Assembly (NCBI GenBank): GCA_025362795.1
Contig: JANYFE010000013.1
Coordinates: forward strand, 1-38,948
From: Rhodobacterales bacterium
Lineage (GTDB): Bacteria; Pseudomonadota; Alphaproteobacteria; Rhodobacterales; Rhodobacteraceae
DNA length: 38,948 bases
Direction: 5' to 3'
The notes beneath the pieces are model-generated. The model was not told where the DNA came from. It did not search any database and saw nothing but the letters and a program-made list of their open reading frames with translations. The position numbers and the translations under genes are program-made. Below, one piece after another: positions 34,300-38,948 of this stretch. Every line of letters starts with the position of its first letter. Positions within the stretch are counted from its first letter, which is position 1.

Positions 34300-34590
34300 C
34301 TATCGGCCTTGGGAATGGGTGGAGCATGTATCTGACCGCAACAGTTTCGCCGCTGCGTGACATCGCGCGGCGCTTGGCCGGCACGGCGATCTGTCCGGGG
34401 CGGGAAGCCTGCGTCGGGTTGCACAAGTGCGGTCGGGGCATAGGGCGTCAGGGGTGCAGGTAGCAGGCGATGATCGCGGCTGCGCGGTTGAGCAGCTTTG
34501 TCACCGTGCAGAGACCGCGCAAATCTGTGGAAACACCCGACCCATCCGGCGTATGATTTCAGAAAGCATGACGTTGACGCAGGGGGCGGG

Positions 34591-35367
34591 GTGTTGAACA
34601 CGACAGGGCAGGTCGCACTGGTCACGGGGTCGTCGCGGGGCATTGGTCTGGCGGCGGCCAAAGCGCTGGCGCATGCGGGCATCGCGGTTGCGGTGAATGG
34701 CCCGTCCGACGATGCGGAATTGCGGGCGGCGGTGGCTGAAGTGGCGGCAATCGGGCCCGCCGTCGCGGCCCCGTTCGACGTGACTGACATCGCGGACCAT
34801 GCTGCCGCGCTGGGCCGGATCGAGGCGGCGTTGGGGCCGCTGACGACGCTGGTCAACAATGCGGGCGTCGGGGTTCTGAACCGGGGCGACGTGCTGGACG
34901 TGTCCGAGGCCAGCTGGGATCGCTGCATGAACGTCAATGCCAAGGCCATGTTTTTTCTGGCGCAGGCCTTTGCCACGCGGTTGCTGGGCCGGCGGCGGGA
35001 CCAGAGTCTGTTCCACTCCATCATCAATGTGACCTCGGCAAATGCCATCGCGGTGGCGGTACATAGAGCAGAATACTGCGCCTCCAAGGCGGCGGCGGCG
35101 ATGGTATCCAAGGCATTGGCGGTGCGGTTGGGCGCCGAGAATATCGCAGTTTATGATGTGCAGCCCGGGCTGATCGCCACGGAAATGACGTCTGCGGTGA
35201 TCGGTTCATATCACAAGCGGGCCGAAGCGGGTCTGACCCTGCTGCCGCGTGTTGGCCAGCCAGAAGAGATGGGCACGATCATCGCATCGCTGGCCACCGG
35301 CAGGCTGCCTTACACCACCGGGCAAGTTATTTCGGCGGATGCCGGGATGCTTGTGTCGCGGTTCTAG
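34591..35367 (+). CDS. Short-chain dehydrogenase/reductase
   Basis: The protein is 258 aa from a GTG at 34591, preceded by a G-rich AGGGGGCGGG site; upstream codons are in frame but do not look coding. Cofactor loop TGSSRGIG is at 12-19, NNAG at 89-92, catalytic Ser149, Tyr162 and Lys166 (YCASK). PGLIATEMT and GQVISADAGM complete a classical FabG-like SDR. The substrate is not determinable. It leads a cluster with DUF993 and a TIM-barrel isomerase (9 nt and overlap spacing), so it probably oxidises a sugar-derived alcohol or reduces its ketone. Confidence 0.86.
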   Translation: MLNTTGQVALVTGSSRGIGLAAAKALAHAGIAVAVNGPSDDAELRAAVAEVAAIGPAVAAPFDVTDIADHAAALGRIEAALGPLTTLVNNAGVGVLNRGDVLDVSEASWDRCMNVNAKAMFFLAQAFATRLLGRRRDQSLFHSIINVTSANAIAVAVHRAEYCASKAAAAMVSKALAVRLGAENIAVYDVQPGLIATEMTSAVIGSYHKRAEAGLTLLPRVGQPEEMGTIIASLATGRLPYTTGQVISADAGMLVSRF

Positions 35368-35376
35368 GGGCGGGCC

Positions 35377-36522
35377 ATGAAAATCTTTCTTCCAGATGGA
35401 AATGGCCGGATGGAGGCGTTTTCCTTGAGCGGAACGCCAACGCCCAGCGCCGTTCTGGCCAAAAACTCTGTCCGGGTGGTGTATTCGGCGGCCCATATCG
35501 TCGCGAACCCGTTCACCGGGAGTGATCCGTCCGGTCGAGCCAGTATCGACTGGGACAGGACAATGGCGTTCCGCCGCCATCTGGCGGGGCTGGGTTTGGG
35601 AATTGCTGAGGCGATGGATACGGCGCAGCGCGGTATGGGGCTGGACTGGCCTGGTGCGCTGGAACTGATCCGGCGCACGCGCGCGGAATTGCCGGACGCA
35701 TTGGTGGCAAACGGTTGCGGCACCGACCATTTGCCGCCGGGGGAGTACAGTCTGGATCAGGTTCGGGCGGCCTATCTGGAACAGGTCGAGGCGGTTCAAC
35801 GGCTTGGCGGGCGGATCATCCTGATGGCCAGCCGTGCCCTGGTTCGCGCGGCCAAAGGGCCGGAGGATTACATCAGGGTCTATACGGATGTGCTGTCGGC
35901 CTGCGATCAACCCGTTGTTTTGCACTGGCTGGGCGAGATGTTTGACCCGGCACTGGCGGGCTACTGGGGGACAACGGATTTCGATGTGGCGATGACAACC
36001 GCGCTTTTGGTCATCGCGCAGAATGTCGCCAAGGTTGACGGCATCAAGATTTCACTTTTGGACAAGGACAAGGAAATCCGGATGCGGCGCAGGCTGCCAG
36101 ACGGTATCAAGATGTATACCGGCGATGATTTCAACTATCCTGAATTGATCGAAGGGGATGCGCAGGGCCATTCGCATGCCCTTTTGGGCATTTTCGACCC
36201 GCTGGCCGCTGCTGCGGCCTATGCGGTCGAAAAGCTGGGCCAAGGCGACACTGCGGCGTTTCGGGCGACGCTGGACCCGACGGTGCCGCTGGCAAGGCTG
36301 ATCTTCCGGGCGCCCACGCAATACTACAAGACCGGCGTTGTGTTTCTGGCCTGGCTCAATGGTTTTCAGAACCATTTCATCATGCTGAACGGCGCACAGG
36401 CCATGCGGCCCTTGCCCTATTTCACCGAGCTGTTTCGTCTTGCCGACGGCTGCGGTCTGTTGCGAGATCCCGATCTGGCGATCAGCAGAATGAAGCGGCT
36501 GCTTGCCGTCTATGGCGCGTGA
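35377..36522 (+). CDS. DUF993 family protein (aldolase/dihydrodipicolinate synthase-like)
   Basis: The protein is 381 aa. Segments such as VRVVYSAAHIVANPF, SIDWDRTMAFRRHL, GLGIAEAMDTAQRGMGLDW, NGCGTDHL and VLHWLGEMFDPALAGYWG are characteristic of DUF993, a TIM-barrel family related to the dihydrodipicolinate synthase superfamily that often sits in sugar-catabolism loci. A Lys in VDGIKISLLDKDKE lies where the superfamily's Schiff-base Lys would be, which suggests an aldolase-type reaction. That is inference, since the family is uncharacterised to my knowledge. It starts 9 nt after the SDR stop and overlaps the next gene. Confidence 0.85.
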   Translation: MKIFLPDGNGRMEAFSLSGTPTPSAVLAKNSVRVVYSAAHIVANPFTGSDPSGRASIDWDRTMAFRRHLAGLGLGIAEAMDTAQRGMGLDWPGALELIRRTRAELPDALVANGCGTDHLPPGEYSLDQVRAAYLEQVEAVQRLGGRIILMASRALVRAAKGPEDYIRVYTDVLSACDQPVVLHWLGEMFDPALAGYWGTTDFDVAMTTALLVIAQNVAKVDGIKISLLDKDKEIRMRRRLPDGIKMYTGDDFNYPELIEGDAQGHSHALLGIFDPLAAAAAYAVEKLGQGDTAAFRATLDPTVPLARLIFRAPTQYYKTGVVFLAWLNGFQNHFIMLNGAQAMRPLPYFTELFRLADGCGLLRDPDLAISRMKRLLAVYGA

Positions 36523-37379
36523 TGCGCGACTTTTCCGCCGATCCTTCGCCATTGGCGCTGAACACGGCGACCCTTGGGCATAACATGGACGGCAGGGGCG
36601 CAGGTTGGTCGCCCGAGCGATTGATCGATGCCTGCGCCGCGCGTGGGTTTGGCGGGATCGTGTTCTGGCGGCGCGAAATCGGCGGCAGGGCGGTCGAGAT
36701 CGGCAATCGGGTGCGGGATGCCGGGATGGCGGTGACAGGGCTTTGCCGGGCGCCGTTCCTTGTCGGGCCGATGGCGCCGAAGGGCCGGTCCGCGGTGATG
36801 GGCGATTTCTGCGCCGCCATCGACATGGCCGCCGGACTGGGGGCACCAGTTCTGACGATTGTGGTGGGCGGTGTGGAGCCGGGGACCAGAGGGGTTGTTG
36901 AAAGCCTGAAGCGGGTGACGGACCGGGTGGCGGAAGCGGCCCCTTATGCCGCTGCGCGGGGGGTCAAACTGGCGCTGGAGCCGCTGAACCCGGTTTATGG
37001 CGGCGACAGGTCGTGTCTGACGACGACACGGGACGCGCTGGACATCTGCGATGCCATTGGCGCGCCGAACCTTGGCGTTGCGATCGATGTCTATCACGTC
37101 TGGTGGGACACCGATCTGCCGCGCCAACTGGCGCGTGCCGGGACGCGGATTTTCGGCTTTCATCTGTGCGACTGGCTGGCAGACACCACGGATTTTCTGC
37201 TGGATCGCGGCATGATGGGCGACGGGGTGGCCGATCTGCGGGCGCTTCGCGCCGGCGTTGAAGGCGCGGGCTATCGCGGTGCCTGCGAGGTCGAAATATT
37301 CAGTGCCAAAACCTGGTGGACCCGCGAGCCGGCAGAGGTTCTGGATGTGATCCTGCAGCGGTTTGCAACAGTTTGCTGA
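36522..37379 (+). CDS. Sugar phosphate isomerase/epimerase-like TIM barrel
   Basis: The protein is 285 aa from the ATG at 36522, whose A is the last base of the DUF993 TGA (TGATG). A GTG one codon earlier is the alternative start. It carries the xylose-isomerase-like (AP_endonuc_2) metal residues: Glu153 in LALEPLNP, Asp189/His192 in AIDVYHVWWD, His214 in FGFHLCDW and Glu257/Glu259 in ACEVEIFS. These bind one divalent metal and catalyse keto-aldo isomerisation or epimerisation of sugars. With the SDR and DUF993 proteins it forms a three-gene cluster for an unidentified sugar-like compound. Confidence 0.87.
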   Translation: MRDFSADPSPLALNTATLGHNMDGRGAGWSPERLIDACAARGFGGIVFWRREIGGRAVEIGNRVRDAGMAVTGLCRAPFLVGPMAPKGRSAVMGDFCAAIDMAAGLGAPVLTIVVGGVEPGTRGVVESLKRVTDRVAEAAPYAAARGVKLALEPLNPVYGGDRSCLTTTRDALDICDAIGAPNLGVAIDVYHVWWDTDLPRQLARAGTRIFGFHLCDWLADTTDFLLDRGMMGDGVADLRALRAGVEGAGYRGACEVEIFSAKTWWTREPAEVLDVILQRFATVC

Positions 37380-37436
37380 AGGGGTGTTGCGGGTTAAAAC
37401 GGTGCCGGTGCATCTCAATTCGGCTTTTGGCCGTTG

Positions 37437-37450
37437 CATGACATGTCATG
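37437..37450. repeat. Perfect 14-bp palindrome CATGACATGTCATG
   Basis: The palindrome lies 58 bp after the TIM-barrel stop. Outer arms GTTGCA (37433-37438) and TGCAAC (37457-37462) add a second level of symmetry. It may be a protein-binding site or an RNA hairpin at the operon end. No T-run follows, so it is not a standard terminator. Confidence 0.35.
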
Positions 37451-37496
37451 ACGTGCTGCAACAGGTGATGCCAGAGTGACAGCGGGCACAGGTGGT

Positions 37497-37969
37497 TTAT
37501 TCAGCAGCGGGCCGCGCTGTTTCCATCTCGAGCGTCAGCGCCCCCTGCAACCGGGCGATAGGCACCACCAGTGCGCCGCGATAGACCGGCAGACTTTCGC
37601 GGTTCAAACGCGCGGTCCTGACGCCTTTGCCTACCTGCCCGGGGTTCAGGATGGTGACGGTGCCGGGTGCGAGGCCGAGGGTCGGGCGCATGTCGACCTG
37701 CGGCCAGTCCTTGGGAAAGCAGGGGTCAAACCGCATGTCATCGCCCAGCCGTGTCAGGCCCATCAGCCCTTCGACCCCGGTGCGCCACGTCTTGCGGCGT
37801 GCTGGCATGGTTGATCGGGTTCAACAGGGCGAACAACGCGCCGGCCGCATCTGAGGTTGCCGAGGCGGGTCTGCGCCAGCACGGCCCACATTGCGGCATG
37901 GCTGTATTGCCCGCCATTCTCGTTCAGGCCGGGGGGATAGCCTTTGATATAGCTGTTCCATCCCGGATG
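37497..37969 (-). pseudogene. C-terminal remnant of a cyclic beta-1,2-glucan synthase-type GH94 protein
   Basis: On the minus strand, SYIKGYPPGLNENGGQYSH and AAMWAVLAQTRLGN (from 37969 on), then DAAGALFALLNPINHASTPQDV, then WRTGVEGLMGLTRLGDDMRFDPCFPKDWP match successive parts of the GH94 tail of NdvB-like glucan synthases. They lie in three different frames, so at least two frameshifts separate them. The expected block between INHA..PQDV and the VEGLMG segment (normally about 35 residues, with a GWTWYTGSAAWMY-like motif) is missing. About 160 residues remain of a protein family near 2800 aa. The break at the upstream side is beside the IS481 element. Confidence 0.8.
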
Positions 37970-37984
37970 ACCCTCGGCGCTCTG

Positions 37985-38948
37985 CGGTTTTCATGGCAAG
38001 ATCGATCTTGAGGGACATGCGCAGCGGGGTGCGGGCATGTTGATCCAGCTTTACAAGCATGCGACGACGACACCCAGGGTTCGGGCGGCGATCCAGGCCA
38101 GCACGGAGCCAGCCTCAGCGCTGGCGGAGCGTTTCGGGACGACCGAGCAGACGGTCTACAAGTGGAAGCATCGCGACGATGTGCATGACCGCAGCCACAC
38201 GCCGCACCGGCTGCAGACGACACTGACCCCGGCGCAGGATGTGGTGGCGGTCGTGCTGCGCAAGACGCTTCTGGTGTCGCTCGACGACCTCTTGGCCGTG
38301 GTGCGGGAGTTCCTGAACCCGGAAGTCTCGCGCTCGGGCCTCGACCGCTGTCTTCGGCGGCATGGGGTGGGCAACTTGGGTGACCTGCAGGCGAAAGACC
38401 CCCGCCCTGCGCACAAGGCGTTCAAGGCCTGCGAGCCCGGTTACCTGCATGCCGATGTGAAGTATCTGCCTCGAATGGCTGACGATTCCTCGCGCCGCTA
38501 CCTGTTCGTGGCGATTGACCGGGCAACCCGGCTCGGGTGTTCATCCGGGTCTTCAAATCCAGGACCGCCGCCAATGCCCGCCGATTTCTGCGCGACCTGG
38601 AACGCGCTTGTCCCATGCGGATCAAGACGGTCTTGACCGATCGAGCTATTGGAACGCCATTGGTCCGAGAGACACTGGCGAGGCGGAAGGAATGCACCGA
38701 TCGCCTGTTTGGCCTGCGCAAACGCAGATCCACTGGCAAGCATGAGTTCGATCTGCTCTGCGCCGACCGCGGACTCGAACACCACCTGGCCCCGTCGCAG
38801 CATCCACAGACCAACGGCATGGTCGGACGCTTCAACGGACGGATCGAAAAGGTGCCGCAATCGCACCACTTCCATTCCGGCGAGGAACTCGAAGCCACGC
38901 TGCACCGCTAGGTGGCTCTCTGCAATCAGCAGCTTCCGCAATCAGCCT
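37985..38948 (+). mobile_element. IS481-family insertion sequence, decayed, runs off the window
   Basis: The element contains the transposase remnant at 38037 onward. Its left end is not exactly placed; it should lie between the GH94 homology (ends at 37969) and 38036. A perfect palindrome CAAGATCGATCTTG (37997-38010) lies in this leader. No terminal repeat pair can be matched, because the right end is beyond the window. Confidence 0.7.
38037..38948 (+). pseudogene. IS481-family transposase, multiply disrupted
   Basis: Residues 1-167 from ATG 38037 show the IS481 N-terminal helix-turn-helix (ALAERFGTTEQTVYKWKHR) and the first catalytic Asp140 (LHADVKYLP). Near 38525-38540 the frame shifts by 2 nt relative to the expected ATRWVFIRVFKSRT. 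It then continues (VFIRVFKSRTAANARRFLRDL) in a second frame. The conserved LTDNGKEFTD is broken by an extra ~13 residues after LTD. The GMVERFNGR motif reads GMVGRFNGR, losing the catalytic Glu. TAG at 38909-38911 replaces the Tyr of LHRYVALYN. Each change alone would probably disable it. The window ends inside the gene. Confidence 0.85.

Larger units (their letters stand above)
34091..34590. other. Divergent intergenic region, aldo/keto reductase to SDR
   Basis: About 500 bases. Apart from the two dyads above there is an AT-richer stretch near 34165-34225, likely promoter DNA for the aldo/keto reductase. A 45-codon frame at 34326-34463 (MYLTATVSPLRDIARRLAG...) faintly resembles the start of a LacI-type DNA-binding domain, but it breaks off. 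I do not call it a gene. Confidence 0.4.

Noticed and set aside
34326-34463. Short frame resembling the start of a LacI-type helix-turn-helix
   Set aside because: Only 45 codons and the resemblance stops after about 20 residues, so a gene or remnant cannot be supported.
1-38948. CRISPR arrays, rRNA or tRNA genes
   Set aside because: No regularly spaced repeats and no RNA gene signatures were found on reading the window.

Overview
The window is high-GC DNA with the coding style of an alphaproteobacterium. I judge it most likely a Rhodobacteraceae-type (Rhodobacterales) organism. This is inferred from base composition, the twin-arginine BMP binding protein, the IS481 type and the catabolic gene families; no rRNA or other taxonomic marker is present.

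Region 1 (113-23965, all minus strand) is a nearly complete extracellular contractile injection system (eCIS, Afp/PVC-like). In transcription order it encodes: sheath, tube, a zinc-ribbon T4-baseplate-type protein, a Pro-rich unknown, a Pvc16-type terminator cap (DUF4255), an AAA+ ATPase (Afp15-like), a small conserved-looking protein, a 1118-aa DUF4157 protein that is the candidate cargo, a CIS tube/Afp7-like protein, a LysM protein, a gpD-like hub, a gpV/gp5-like spike, a PAAR-like tip, gp25, two J-like wedge proteins, a gpI-like protein and a DUF6519 fibre-like protein. Most junctions are 4-nt ATGA overlaps, so it reads as one translationally coupled operon transcribed from the 23966-24732 intergenic region. 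There is no capsid, portal, terminase, integrase or lysis gene, so it is not a prophage. I see only one tube gene and no obvious tape-measure gene.

Region 2 (24733-33246, plus strand) looks like an uptake and catabolic operon for a (methyl)purine-like compound. It starts with a degenerate acylphosphatase-like protein. Then come a stand-alone Rieske protein, a catalytic oxygenase subunit that has lost its own Rieske cluster-binding loop, and a GST-like protein. An 8-oxoguanine-deaminase-type amidohydrolase and a complete BMP-family ABC importer (binding protein, double ATPase, two permeases) follow. The Rieske / cluster-less oxygenase / GST trio matches the architecture of the NdmC-NdmD-NdmE N7-demethylase of caffeine-degrading Pseudomonas. 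Here the Rieske domain is a separate small protein and no reductase is visible.

Region 3 (33272-37379) holds an aldo/keto reductase (minus) divergent from an SDR, a DUF993 aldolase-superfamily protein and a xylose-isomerase-like TIM barrel (plus). Two copies of a TAAC-N6-GTTA dyad lie in the divergent intergenic region. It looks like a small sugar or polyol catabolic cluster.

Region 4 (37497-38948) is decayed. It contains a frameshifted C-terminal remnant of a cyclic beta-1,2-glucan synthase-type GH94 protein, next to an IS481-family transposase that carries a frameshift, an insertion, a lost catalytic Glu and a nonsense codon. The window ends inside this element.
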